From the NCBI GenBank assembly GCA_022844045.1, contig JALHMM010000020.1:1-64000 (forward strand): a stretch of DNA of 64,000 bases. The letters are read 5' to 3'. The position numbers were made by a program, and so were the translations under genes. Shown piece after piece: positions 36,914 through 47,302 of the stretch. The notes beneath the pieces are model-generated. The model saw nothing but the letters and a program-made list of their open reading frames with translations, searched no databases and was not told the DNA's origin. The stretch is from Reyranellaceae bacterium (GTDB lineage Bacteria > Pseudomonadota > Alphaproteobacteria > Reyranellales > Reyranellaceae). Every line of letters starts with the position of its first letter. The stretch's first letter is position 1.

Positions 36914-38173
36914 ATGCCGTTGCCGGCCGATGTCGATACCACCAGCCCCAAGTACCTCCGAGACAAATACGCCATCGTCGGCGTCGGCGAGACGACCTAC
37001 ACCCGCGGCTCGGGAATCACGACGCGCGCGCTGGGTACATGGGCAGTGCGCAACGCCATCGCCGACGCCGGCCTGAAACCCTCCGACATCGACGGCATGC
37101 TGTCCTACCAGTCCGGCGATTCGACCTTCGGGCCGTTCATCGCCGGCGATCTCGGCATCCGGCTCAACTTCTATATGGACGTCTTCGGCGGCGGCTCCTC
37201 GACCGAGGCGCTGTGCGGCCTGGCGATCGGCCTGATCGAGGCAGGCATGTGCAAGACCGTGGTGATCTTCCGCGCCATGAACGGCTTCTCGCAGGTCCGC
37301 ATCGGCGGCACCGGCGCGCGCGCCGCGGCGCCGGTCCAGGGCGACATGCTGCACGGCCGCGCCTATGGCTGGCAGAGCGCCGGGCAGATGTTCAGCCTGA
37401 GCTTCATGCGGCACATGCACGATTACGGCACGACGTCGGCGCAGGTCGCCGCCGTGAAGGCGATCCACAGCGAGCACGCCGGCAACAACCCCAAGGCCTA
37501 CTACAAGGAAAAGGTCACGGTCGACGACGTGCTGAACAGCCGGATCATCTGCAAGCCGCTGCACCTGCTCGATTGCTGCGTCGAGACCGATAACGGCACG
37601 GCGATCATCATCACCTCGGCCGAGCGCGCCAAGGATTGCAAGCACACGCCGGCGCTGATCCGGGGCGTCGTCGGCCGCTGCAACAAGCCGCGCATGGACA
37701 TGCACTACCAGCACGGCCCGATCTCCACGGTCGCCGGCCACTACGGCAAGGACATCCTGTGGCCGAACTCGGGCGTCGGACCCCAGGACGTCGATGTCAC
37801 CGGCTCCTACGACGCCTTCACCTTCACCACCATGCTGCAGCTCGAGGATTACGGCTTCTGCAAGAAGGGCGAGGGTGGCCATTACGTCAGCGACGGCACG
37901 ATGCGGCTGGGCGGCAAGCGGCCCAACAACACCAGCGGCGGCCATCTCTGCGAGGGCTATACGCACGGCGTGAACATGGTGGTCGAGAACGTGCGGCAGC
38001 TGCGGCACGACGTCGACGATTCGTGTCCCATCGGACCCGATGGAAAACGCCAGCACACCTACGACTACCGGCCCGGCGGCTGCCGCCAGGTGAAGAACGT
38101 CGAGGTCAGCGCCAATCTCGGCTGGGCGATGCCCGGCACGGGCTCGGCGATGGTCATGCGGCGCGGCGCCTGA
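36914..38173 (+). CDS. Thiolase-like protein (SCP-x/Ltp2 type) lacking the nucleophilic Cys
   Basis: A 419-aa protein with thiolase fold: IVGVGETTYTRGSG at the start, GDSTFGPF, and a C-terminal NTSGGHLCEGYTHG corresponding to the GHPxG loop. The canonical acylated cysteine (CxSG/CATGS) aligns with Gly in DVFGGGSSTEAL, so Claisen condensation by the normal mechanism is unlikely. In steroid side-chain Ltp2 aldolases the same Cys is missing and a DUF35 protein is the obligate partner, as found directly downstream here. The acyl substrate is unknown. RBS GGGAGAGCGCCC. Confidence 0.85.
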   Translation: MPLPADVDTTSPKYLRDKYAIVGVGETTYTRGSGITTRALGTWAVRNAIADAGLKPSDIDGMLSYQSGDSTFGPFIAGDLGIRLNFYMDVFGGGSSTEALCGLAIGLIEAGMCKTVVIFRAMNGFSQVRIGGTGARAAAPVQGDMLHGRAYGWQSAGQMFSLSFMRHMHDYGTTSAQVAAVKAIHSEHAGNNPKAYYKEKVTVDDVLNSRIICKPLHLLDCCVETDNGTAIIITSAERAKDCKHTPALIRGVVGRCNKPRMDMHYQHGPISTVAGHYGKDILWPNSGVGPQDVDVTGSYDAFTFTTMLQLEDYGFCKKGEGGHYVSDGTMRLGGKRPNNTSGGHLCEGYTHGVNMVVENVRQLRHDVDDSCPIGPDGKRQHTYDYRPGGCRQVKNVEVSANLGWAMPGTGSAMVMRRGA

Positions 38174-38187
38174 GGGAGGAACGCACC

Positions 38188-38706
38188 ATGGCCATCAGCG
38201 CGACCTATCTCGGCATGCCGCTGGAGATCAACGATCTCGATCTCGAGAACCTCGAGTACTTCAAGCACTGCGCGGCGCACGACTTCCACCTGCAGCGCTG
38301 CGATGCCTGCGGCCTGCTGCGCTATCCGCCGACCACCGGCTGCCCGTTCTGCAGCCACGCCAAGTCGACCTGGACGCGGGTCGAGGGCAAGGGCGCGGTG
38401 CACTCCTACTCCGAGGTGCACCACGCCATTCAACCCGCGTTCAAGCAGCACACGCCCTACTTGATCCTGCTGGTCGACCTCGACACGCAGAAGGGCAAGC
38501 CGACCGAGCACCAGGCGCTGCGCGTCGTCGGCAACCTCACGACACCGGACGGCAAGCTGGCGCCGCCCGACATGGTCAAGCGCGTGGGCATCGGCAGCCG
38601 CATGCGCATGGTCTTCGCCGACGTGGCGCCCGGCCTGTCGATCCCGCAGTGGACGATCGACGAGGCGGCACAGCAACCGGCCAAGCCGTGGCGGTATCCG
38701 GAGTAG
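38188..38706 (+). CDS. Zn-ribbon OB-fold protein (DUF35), thiolase partner
   Basis: A 172-aa protein with a rubredoxin-like zinc ribbon (CDACGLLRYPPTTGCPFC, about residues 37-54) followed by an OB-fold (VEGKGAVHSYSEVHHAI ... GSRMRMVF). DUF35 proteins bind thiolase or HMG-CoA synthase-type enzymes and present the acyl-CoA. It begins 14 bp after the thiolase-like gene with GAGGGAGGA ahead of the ATG, so the two very likely form a complex. Confidence 0.9.
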   Translation: MAISATYLGMPLEINDLDLENLEYFKHCAAHDFHLQRCDACGLLRYPPTTGCPFCSHAKSTWTRVEGKGAVHSYSEVHHAIQPAFKQHTPYLILLVDLDTQKGKPTEHQALRVVGNLTTPDGKLAPPDMVKRVGIGSRMRMVFADVAPGLSIPQWTIDEAAQQPAKPWRYPE

Positions 38707-38709
38707 CGC

Positions 38710-39588
38710 TCAGGCGACACCCTCCGGCACGCGCAACGGGATGCGCAGATAGCGCGTGCCGTTGGCGTCGGGCGGCGGCAGCCGACCGGCGCGTATGTTG
38801 ACCTGGATCGAGGGCAGCAGCAGGACCGGCGCCGCCAGCGTCGCGTCGCGCTGTTTGCGCATCGCCACGAAGGCCGCCTGATCGACGCCATCGTGCACAT
38901 GCACGTTCTTGTGGCGCTGCTCGCCCACAGTTGTCTCCCACGCGTAGGCGTCGCGCCCCGGCGCCTTGTAGTCGTGGCACATGAACAGGCGGGTCTCGGG
39001 CGGCAGCGACAGCAGGCGCTGGATCGAGGCGTAGAGCCTGGCGGCGTCGTCGCCGGGAAAGTCTGCGCGGGCCGTGCCGTAGTCGGGCATGAAGATCGTG
39101 TCGCCGACGAACACGGCGTCGCCGATTCGATAGGCGACGTCCGCCGGTGTGTGGCCCGGCAGATGCATCACCTCGATCTCCAGTTCGCCCAGCTTCAGGC
39201 GATCGCCATCACGCACCAGCCGGTCGAACTCCCGTCCATCGCCTGTGACGTCGGCGGCGTCGAACACCGGCGCGAAGATGCGTTGCACGTCACGGATATG
39301 CTCGCCGATCGCGATGGCGGCGCCGGTACGGGCCTTCAGGTACTGCGCCGCGCTCAGGTGGTCTGCGTGCGCATGGGTCTCGAGGATCCAGTCGACGCGC
39401 AATCCGAGTCCGGCGATCCGCGCGAGCAGCTTGTCGGCGGAACCGGTCGACACCTTACCGGCGCGATGATCGTAGTCGAGGACTGGATCGACGATCGCGG
39501 CCCGGCCGGTCGCCGGGTCGGCGACCAGATAGCTGATGGTGAAGGTCGCCTCGTCGAAGAAGGCCTCAATGTCGAGTGATGATGCCAT
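38710..39588 (-). CDS. blh: Persulfide dioxygenase / Blh-type MBL hydrolase
   Basis: A 292-aa MBL-fold protein of the ETHE1/Blh group, which oxidises glutathione persulfide to sulfite in sulfide detoxification. Metal ligands: ETHAHADHLSA, HLPGHTPADV, FVGDTIFMPDYG with the family's TARADFPGG-like signature as GTARADFPGDDA, and FMCHDYKAPGRD. It is divergent from bigR across an 80-bp region, matching the known bigR-blh arrangement, and should be de-repressed when BigR is oxidised. Confidence 0.9.
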   Translation of the reverse strand: MASSLDIEAFFDEATFTISYLVADPATGRAAIVDPVLDYDHRAGKVSTGSADKLLARIAGLGLRVDWILETHAHADHLSAAQYLKARTGAAIAIGEHIRDVQRIFAPVFDAADVTGDGREFDRLVRDGDRLKLGELEIEVMHLPGHTPADVAYRIGDAVFVGDTIFMPDYGTARADFPGDDAARLYASIQRLLSLPPETRLFMCHDYKAPGRDAYAWETTVGEQRHKNVHVHDGVDQAAFVAMRKQRDATLAAPVLLLPSIQVNIRAGRLPPPDANGTRYLRIPLRVPEGVA

Positions 39589-39612
39589 CTGTTGTGCCTC
39601 CGAAGTGGATAC

Positions 39613-39641
39613 TTGACATATATATTAGCGTTCGCTACATT
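39613..39641 (+). promoter_or_regulatory. bigR promoter with overlapping dyad operator
   Basis: TTGACA (39613-39618), 17 bases, TACATT (39636-39641) is a good housekeeping promoter for bigR. Its spacer carries the inverted repeat TAGCG-TT-CGCTA (39626-39637), in an AT-rich patch unlike its surroundings. A repressor bound here would block bigR and also the divergent blh gene. Confidence 0.65.
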
Positions 39642-39668
39642 AGCAATGTCTTAATAAGAGAAACGACA

Positions 39669-39989
39669 ATGGCGCCAGCAGCAACCCGCATCGACACAAA
39701 GGCACTGGAAAACAGAGCCGCGGAGGTCGCCGACGTCCTGCGCGCGCTGGCCAACGATCGGCGTCTGCTGATCCTGTGCCGGCTCGTGGAGGAAGGCGAA
39801 GCGACGGTCGGCGCGCTCGCGAAAGACGTGGGCCTGTCGCAATCGGCGCTGTCCCAGCATCTCGCCCGTATGCGCGACGAAGGTATCGTCACGTTCCGTC
39901 GCGAGTCGCAGACGATCTGGTACCGGATCGCCGACCCGAGAATCGGCACGCTGCTGTCGACGCTGCACCGGCTCTATTGCCGGGACTGA
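39669..39989 (+). CDS. bigR: ArsR-family persulfide-sensing repressor BigR/SqrR
   Basis: A 106-aa winged-helix repressor. The recognition helix region is VGLSQSALSQHLARMRDEGIVTFRRES. It has exactly the two cysteines used by BigR/SqrR to sense persulfides through a di-/tetrasulfide bridge: Cys37 (LLILCRLV) and Cys104 (LYCRD, near the C-terminus). It heads a bigR-rhodanese-tauE operon and faces blh, the classical sulfide/persulfide response layout. The ATG at 39669 gives the standard length. Confidence 0.92.
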   Translation: MAPAATRIDTKALENRAAEVADVLRALANDRRLLILCRLVEEGEATVGALAKDVGLSQSALSQHLARMRDEGIVTFRRESQTIWYRIADPRIGTLLSTLHRLYCRD

Positions 39990-40013
39990 ACCACACTTCC
40001 GAAAGGATCGACT

Positions 40014-40541
40014 ATGACTCTTCCCACCATCACGCCGCAGGCGGCCAAGCAGCTCATCGACCAGGGCGCGGTACTCGTCGACATCCGTGAGCTCGACGAG
40101 CACCGGCGTGAGCGCGTACCGGGTGCGCGACACGAGGCTCTCTCCCGCCTCGCCCCGATCAACGTCGACGGGGCGCGGGCGATCGTCTTCCATTGCCGCT
40201 CCGGCGCACGCACCCAGGCCAACGCCCAGCGGCTCGCGGATGCCGCCCGGTGCGACGCATACATCCTTGAAGGCGGCCTCGAGGCGTGGAAGAAGGCCGG
40301 TCTGCCGGTGACGACCGACCACAAGCAGCCGATCGAGGTGATGCGCCAGGTCCAGATCGCCGCCGGCAGCCTCGTGGTGATCGGCGCCGTGCTGGCCCTG
40401 ACCGTCTCACCGGCCTTCATCGCGCTTTCGGCGTTCGTCGGCGCCGGCCTCGTGTTCGCGGGCGTGAGCGGATGGTGCGGCATGGCAAAACTGCTGGCCC
40501 TGATGCCATGGAACCGAGCGGCGAGAGGCGCGGCGGCATGA
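40014..40541 (+). CDS. Rhodanese-domain protein with DUF2892 membrane segment
   Basis: A 175-aa protein. The N-terminal rhodanese domain (about 5-105) has the active loop CRSGART with Cys61 as sulfur carrier. The C-terminal part (about 112-165) has two helices of the DUF2892 type (IAAGSLVVIGAVLALTVSP; FVGAGLVFAGVSGWCGM), anchoring it in the membrane. This fused form is typical of BigR operons, where it moves sulfane sulfur between glutathione persulfide and sulfite/thiosulfate. It overlaps the next gene by ATGA. Confidence 0.9.
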   Translation: MTLPTITPQAAKQLIDQGAVLVDIRELDEHRRERVPGARHEALSRLAPINVDGARAIVFHCRSGARTQANAQRLADAARCDAYILEGGLEAWKKAGLPVTTDHKQPIEVMRQVQIAAGSLVVIGAVLALTVSPAFIALSAFVGAGLVFAGVSGWCGMAKLLALMPWNRAARGAAA

Positions 40542-41335
40542 TCGCGGCTTTGGGCCCGGCCGCGCTGGCGCTTGGGTCTGGCGCCGCCATCGGTATCGTC
40601 CTCGCGCTCATCGGCGGCGGCGGATCAATTCTCGCCGTGCCCCTGCTCGTCTACCTGGTCGGCATGCCCTCGACACACGCCGCGGTCGGCACCGCCGCCC
40701 TCGCTGTCGCGGTCAACGCCGCCGTCGGCCTGGGGCTGCACGCCCGGCGCACGCGCATTCACTGGCCCTGCGCGGCGGTGTTCAGCGCCGCCGGCGTCGG
40801 CGGTGCGCTTCTCGGCGCCGCCATCGGCAAGGCGACGGACGGTCAGAAGCTGCTGGCGCTCTTTGGTCTGGTCATGATCGCGGTCGGCTTGCTGATGCTG
40901 CGGTCGAAGCGAGTCGGCGGCGACGATGTCTGGCTGACGCGCGACAGCGCGCCCCGCCTGGTGCCGCGTCTCCTCGGCCTGGGCGCCGGCGTCGGCATGC
41001 TGTCGGGGTTCTTCGGAATTGGCGGCGGTTTCCTGATCGTGCCGGGACTGATGATGGCGACGGGCATGAGCCTGCAGGCCGCCGCGAGCGCCTCACTCAT
41101 CGCCGTCGCCGCGTTCGGCCTGGCGTCGGCATCGAGCTATGCCTGGTCCGGCCTGATCGACTGGCCGATCGCTGGCCTGCTGATCGTCGGGGGCGCCGCT
41201 GGCGCGATGCTGGGCGCCCGCGCCAACGCCGCGCTCGCCCAAGACAAGGCGATCCTCACCCGGTTGTTCGCCGGCTTCGTGATCGCCGCGGGCCTCTATG
41301 TCAGCATGCGCGGTTTGCTGACCCTCTACGGCTGA
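40538..41335 (+). CDS. Sulfite exporter TauE/SafE family permease
   Basis: A 265-aa membrane protein with about eight helices and the duplicated TauE/SafE pattern: GxxGGGGSILAVPLLVYLVGMPSTHAAVGTAALAVAVN in the first half and GFFGIGGGFLIVPGLMMATGMSLQAAASASLIAVAAF in the second. In BigR operons it is thought to export sulfite or another sulfur anion produced from persulfide. The start overlaps the rhodanese stop codon, implying coupled translation. Confidence 0.9.
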   Translation: MIAALGPAALALGSGAAIGIVLALIGGGGSILAVPLLVYLVGMPSTHAAVGTAALAVAVNAAVGLGLHARRTRIHWPCAAVFSAAGVGGALLGAAIGKATDGQKLLALFGLVMIAVGLLMLRSKRVGGDDVWLTRDSAPRLVPRLLGLGAGVGMLSGFFGIGGGFLIVPGLMMATGMSLQAAASASLIAVAAFGLASASSYAWSGLIDWPIAGLLIVGGAAGAMLGARANAALAQDKAILTRLFAGFVIAAGLYVSMRGLLTLYG

Positions 41336-41342
41336 TTCCCGA

Positions 41343-42089
41343 TCAACCGATCCCGCCGTCGACCTGGATATTGGATCCTGTGGTGAACGAGGAGGCGTCG
41401 CTTGCCAGGTAGAGCGCCGCCGTCACGATCTCCTCGGGCTGGCCGCTACGCTTGAGCGCCGCGCCGCTGTTCTTCTTGTGCTCTTCCGGCCAGGCATCCG
41501 AGATGTCGGTGAGGAAGCGGCCGGGCGAGATGGTGTTGACCCGCACCTTGGGCCCGAACTCGAAGGCGAAGCCGATGGTCATCGCGTTCAGCCCCGCCTT
41601 GGCGCCGGCATAGGGGATGATCTGCGGCCGGGGACGCAGCGCGCCCACGCTGCTGACATTGATGATGCAGCCGCCGTCGCCCTTCATCATGCGGCTGCCG
41701 ACCAGCGCGTTGAGCCGAAACGGGCCCTTGAAGTTCAGCGAGATCACGCGGTCGAAGAGCTGCTCGCTGGTCTCGACCGAGGACGGCGCGATCGGCGAGC
41801 TGCCGGCGTTGCACACCAGGATGTCGATCTTGCCGAAAGCCGTGTAGGCCGCGTCGACCAGCCCGTCGAGCTCCTCCCAGCGCGCGACGTTGCAGGCATA
41901 GGGCAGAGCGCGGCGGCCCATCGCCTTGACCTCGGCGGCGACCTTCTCGCAGGAGTCCATCTTGCGGCTGGTGATGACGACATCGGCGCCGCGCTGGGCG
42001 AAGGCCAGCACCATCTGCCGGCCCATGCCGCGGCTGCCGCCGGTGACCAGCGCCACCTTTCCGGTGAAATCGAACGGGTCCTTCTTCAC
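41343..42089 (-). CDS. SDR-family NAD(P)-dependent oxidoreductase
   Basis: A 248-aa classical short-chain dehydrogenase. It has TGGSRGMGRQM (nucleotide binding), VCNAGSSP, and the catalytic Ser-Tyr-Lys in NVSSVGALRP...YAGAKAGLNAM; the C-terminus ends TGSNIQVDGGIG. The Arg in ITSRKMDSC suggests NADP preference. The start is a GTG at 42089 (MKKDPFDFTGKVALVTGG) with GGAG upstream; the longer ORF adds an Arg-rich tail that does not look real. The substrate is unknown. Confidence 0.9.
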   Translation of the reverse strand: MKKDPFDFTGKVALVTGGSRGMGRQMVLAFAQRGADVVITSRKMDSCEKVAAEVKAMGRRALPYACNVARWEELDGLVDAAYTAFGKIDILVCNAGSSPIAPSSVETSEQLFDRVISLNFKGPFRLNALVGSRMMKGDGGCIINVSSVGALRPRPQIIPYAGAKAGLNAMTIGFAFEFGPKVRVNTISPGRFLTDISDAWPEEHKKNSGAALKRSGQPEEIVTAALYLASDASSFTTGSNIQVDGGIG

Positions 42090-42168
42090 ATCTCGCTCCC
42101 TTGTGCGCGGCCGCCGGACGAGTACCCTAGCACCCCTGCGGACACCTGCGTTTCGCCGGGAGGAAACC

Positions 42169-42714
42169 ATGGCCTACAAGCTCGAGGAATTCTGCCGCGA
42201 CGCGCACGACGCGCTCAAGGGCACGCCCGGCCGCGACGGCCGCGAGAAGGTGCGCGTACTGCTGGAGAAGCTGCTGACCAACAAGGACTTCGTCGAGATG
42301 GCGGTGGGCCCCAACGCGCCCAAGGGCCGCACCACGCTCTACGAGGACAAGGAGCTGGGCTTCGTCGTGCTGGGCCACGTCAACAACGGCGCGCACAAAT
42401 CGCCGCCGCACGACCATGGGCCCTCATGGGCGGTCTACGGCCAGGCGGTCAAGCATACCGACATGACGGTGTGGCATCGGCTCGACAAGGGTGATGGCGC
42501 CGGCCCGGCGGAGCTGGAGGCGGTGAAGACCTATCGCCTGGAGCCCGGCCATGCCGGCTGCTACGATGTGGGCGACATCCATTCGATCGACTATCCTGAC
42601 GGCTCGCGCTTCGTGCGCGTCACCGGCCGCGACCTCGACTACGTCCAGCGCCTGAAATACGACCTGGCGCAGAAGAAGGCGCTTGTCATCGAGAGCGCCT
42701 CGGCCTCGGGCTGA
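42169..42714 (+). CDS. Cupin-fold metal-dependent protein (cysteine dioxygenase-like)
   Basis: A 181-aa protein with a cupin core: PPHDHGPSWAVYGQAVKHTDMTVWHR supplies two His and an Asp/Glu-type metal site, and CYDVGDIHSIDYPDGSRFVRVTG the third His. This resembles the cysteine-dioxygenase-like COG5553 group of thiol dioxygenase relatives; activity is not proven. CGGGAGGAAACC precedes the ATG. It is divergent from the SDR gene. Confidence 0.75.
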   Translation: MAYKLEEFCRDAHDALKGTPGRDGREKVRVLLEKLLTNKDFVEMAVGPNAPKGRTTLYEDKELGFVVLGHVNNGAHKSPPHDHGPSWAVYGQAVKHTDMTVWHRLDKGDGAGPAELEAVKTYRLEPGHAGCYDVGDIHSIDYPDGSRFVRVTGRDLDYVQRLKYDLAQKKALVIESASASG

Positions 42715-42755
42715 TCAGCGGTCGGAATGAAGCGTATGCGAGCGGATGCGGCCGC

Positions 42756-43220
42756 CTAGCCTCGGAAGGCACGCCTGATCTCCTCGGCGAGCTCTTCGGC
42801 GGCCTTTCGCGAACCGAATCTACGCGGCGCCTCGTAGCGGGTGACCGACCCGACCAGCAGGACGACGGAAAAGGTGTTGTCGCCCTCCATCGCCTCATGC
42901 TCAACGACATCGATGCCGCTGACGTCAGCCGGTAAGAAGACGAGCCGGCGCGTCGTGAAGGGATTGCGCCGTTGGATCTCGATCCGGCCGGGCTCGATTG
43001 TCCAGGTATCCGACCAACCGATCAGCCCGCCCACGACCGCTGGAATGCCGAATGTGCAGGCGCCAAGGATGATGAGGAGAAAGAACGGACTGAAGATGTT
43101 GGGCGGCCAGACACCACGACCCAGTTCCCATACCGGGAGGCTGATCACACCAAGGCCGATCGCGACGACGATCGCACGCGTCCAGCCGGGAGTCGCCGAC
43201 TCGATTTTCATCGGCGCCAT
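42756..43220 (-). CDS. Small membrane protein with PH-like domain, unknown function
   Basis: A 154-aa protein with two N-terminal helices (AIVVAIGLGVISLPVWELG; FSPFFLLIILGACTFGIPAVVGGLIG) followed by a beta-rich segment (WTIEPGRIEIQRRNPFTTRRLVFLPADVSGIDVV) reminiscent of bacterial PH-like domains, and a charged C-terminal helix. It starts three bases after the flavoprotein gene ends, so the two probably share a transcript. No function is known. Confidence 0.7.
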   Translation of the reverse strand: MAPMKIESATPGWTRAIVVAIGLGVISLPVWELGRGVWPPNIFSPFFLLIILGACTFGIPAVVGGLIGWSDTWTIEPGRIEIQRRNPFTTRRLVFLPADVSGIDVVEHEAMEGDNTFSVVLLVGSVTRYEAPRRFGSRKAAEELAEEIRRAFRG

Positions 43221-43223
43221 CGC

Positions 43224-44444
43224 TCACTCGGTCCATGGCTGCGCAGGCGGTACTCCCGCAAGATCCAGTCGGCCCAGGACGCCCTGCGCGGCCGCAACCG
43301 CCGTCGCGAAGGTCGCTTGCAGCAGGTAGCCGCCGGTCGGGGCTTCCCAGTCGAGCATCTCGCCGGCGACAAACACGCCCGGCAGGCGCTTCAGCATCAA
43401 CGTGTCATCGACCGCGTCGCGCGCGATGCCGCCAGCGGTGGAGATCGCCCGCTCGATCGGCCGCGCCATCAACACGATGACGGGCACGGCCTTGATCCGC
43501 GCGGCGATCTCGGCCGGCGTCGAGCCCAGCTTCGTCTCGCGCAGCAACGCCACGCCCGCCGGCGACAGGCCGATGCGACGCAGCATCGTCGACAGCGAGC
43601 GCGCGCCACGGGGCTCGGCGAGGCGGTGACGGACATCGGTCTCGTCGAGATCAGGCAGCAGGTCGACCTCAACCACAGCCCGGCCGTCGCGCGCGATCGC
43701 CTCGCGCAGCGGCGCCGACAGCGCATAGACCGCGCCGCCCTCGAGGCCGTGCGCGGTCACCATCGCCTCGCCGCGAACGCGCTGACCCGCGAACGACAGG
43801 GCGATGCGCTTGAGCGGCTGGCCGGCGAAGCGATCGCGCAGGTGGTCGCTCCAGGCGACCTCGAAGCCGCAATTCGCCGGTCGCAGGGTCGCGATCTCGA
43901 CGCCGCGACGGCCGAGGATGTCGACCCACGCGCCGTCGGAGCCGAGCCGCGGCCAGGACGCGCCACCCAATGCCAGCATGGTCGCGTCGGCGCGAACCGG
44001 GACGTGGCCATCGAACGACAACGCGCCCTGCTCGTCCCAACCGAGCCAGCGGCGCCGCGTCTCTATGCGTACGCCCAACGAGTCGAGGCGACGCAGCCAG
44101 GCGCGCAACAGCGGCGAGGCCTTGAAGCTTCTCGGAAACACGCGCCCGCTGGACCCGACAAAGGTCTCCTCCCCCAGCGCCGCGCTCCAGGCACGCAGCG
44201 CCGATGGTGGAAAGGCATCGAGGATCGGCGTGAGCCAGCCGCGCGCCTCGCCGTAGCGCGACATGAACTCCGGACGGGGCTCGCCATGCGTCAGGTTGAG
44301 CCCACCGCGCCCGGCCATCAGCAGCTTGCGGCCGACCGTGGGCATGCGCTCGTATACCGTCACGGCGCAGCCGGCGCCGGCCAGCACCTCAGCCGCCATC
44401 AAGCCGGCGGGGCCACCGCCGATCACGGCTACGGCGGACTTCAT
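43224..44444 (-). CDS. HI0933/YhiN-type FAD-dependent flavoprotein
   Basis: A 406-aa flavoprotein of the HI0933/BaiN-like family (TIGR03862-type, smaller alphaproteobacterial form). The Rossmann FAD motif is VAVIGGGPAGLMAAEVLA at the N-terminus, then GRKLLMAGRGGLNLTH, a characteristic family motif, and a C-terminal FAD segment FVAGEMLDWEAPTGGYLLQATFATAVAA. The physiological reaction is not established for this branch; some relatives reduce steroid double bonds. Confidence 0.88.
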   Translation of the reverse strand: MKSAVAVIGGGPAGLMAAEVLAGAGCAVTVYERMPTVGRKLLMAGRGGLNLTHGEPRPEFMSRYGEARGWLTPILDAFPPSALRAWSAALGEETFVGSSGRVFPRSFKASPLLRAWLRRLDSLGVRIETRRRWLGWDEQGALSFDGHVPVRADATMLALGGASWPRLGSDGAWVDILGRRGVEIATLRPANCGFEVAWSDHLRDRFAGQPLKRIALSFAGQRVRGEAMVTAHGLEGGAVYALSAPLREAIARDGRAVVEVDLLPDLDETDVRHRLAEPRGARSLSTMLRRIGLSPAGVALLRETKLGSTPAEIAARIKAVPVIVLMARPIERAISTAGGIARDAVDDTLMLKRLPGVFVAGEMLDWEAPTGGYLLQATFATAVAAAQGVLGRLDLAGVPPAQPWTE

Positions 44445-44500
44445 GCCGGCGCATCCTGCTCAGGAGCAGGGCAACCGCATATGACTTCCGCACACCCCAA

Positions 44501-44626
44501 CCTCATGCTGAGGAGGCCGCGCTTGCGGCCGTCTTGAAGCACGGGCCACAGGTACCACGCGGGTTGCCGACCCTTCGAGACGCGCCAAGCGGCGCTCCTC
44601 AGGGTGAGGGCGAGGCCATATGCGAT
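44501..44626. repeat. Imperfect palindromic repeat, family A, copy 2
   Basis: This copy matches the element at 14561-14686 over its whole 126-bp length, with the same outer inverted repeat (CCTCATGCTGAGGAG ... CTCCTCAGGGTGAGG). It lies between the flavoprotein gene and the alcohol dehydrogenase gene, 80 bases ahead of the latter's start. Confidence 0.85.
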
Positions 44627-44677
44627 AGCGCTGCGCTCGGGATGACGGTGATTCTGTTCGGCCGGGATGTGCTTTAG

Positions 44678-45817
<1,140 letters not shown>

Positions 45818-45818
45818 G

Positions 45819-45994
45819 TCCTTCTCCCCACGAAGGTGGGGAGAAGGTGCCCGAAGGGCGGATGAGGGGCTTCGCTATGCCCCGACAAACATCGAGGCGG
45901 ATGATAGGCCTGGAAGCCCCTCATCCGCCTCGCTTACGCTCGGCACCTTCTCCCTCGGGGCCGTCCGCGGCCCCTGACCTGCGCGGGGAGAAGG
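45819..45994. repeat. Imperfect palindromic repeat, family B
   Basis: A second, unrelated intergenic palindrome. GGAGAAGGTGCCCGAAGGGCGGATGAGGGGCTT is mirrored about 40 bases later by AAGCCCCTCATCCGCC...GGCACCTTCTCC, with outer CCTTCTCCCC / GGGGAGAAGG segments. It starts one or two bases after the frmA stop and ends just before the rtcB stop, filling the convergent gap; it could fold into a long stem and act as a bidirectional terminator. Confidence 0.8.
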
Positions 45995-46001
45995 AAAACG
46001 G

Positions 46002-47237
<1,236 letters not shown>

Positions 47238-47302
47238 CTCAGCCTCCAGGGGGCGCGGCTTGTACGCCTCCAGGGGTGGTTCGTCCAGTCCCCACGTTGA
47301 GT

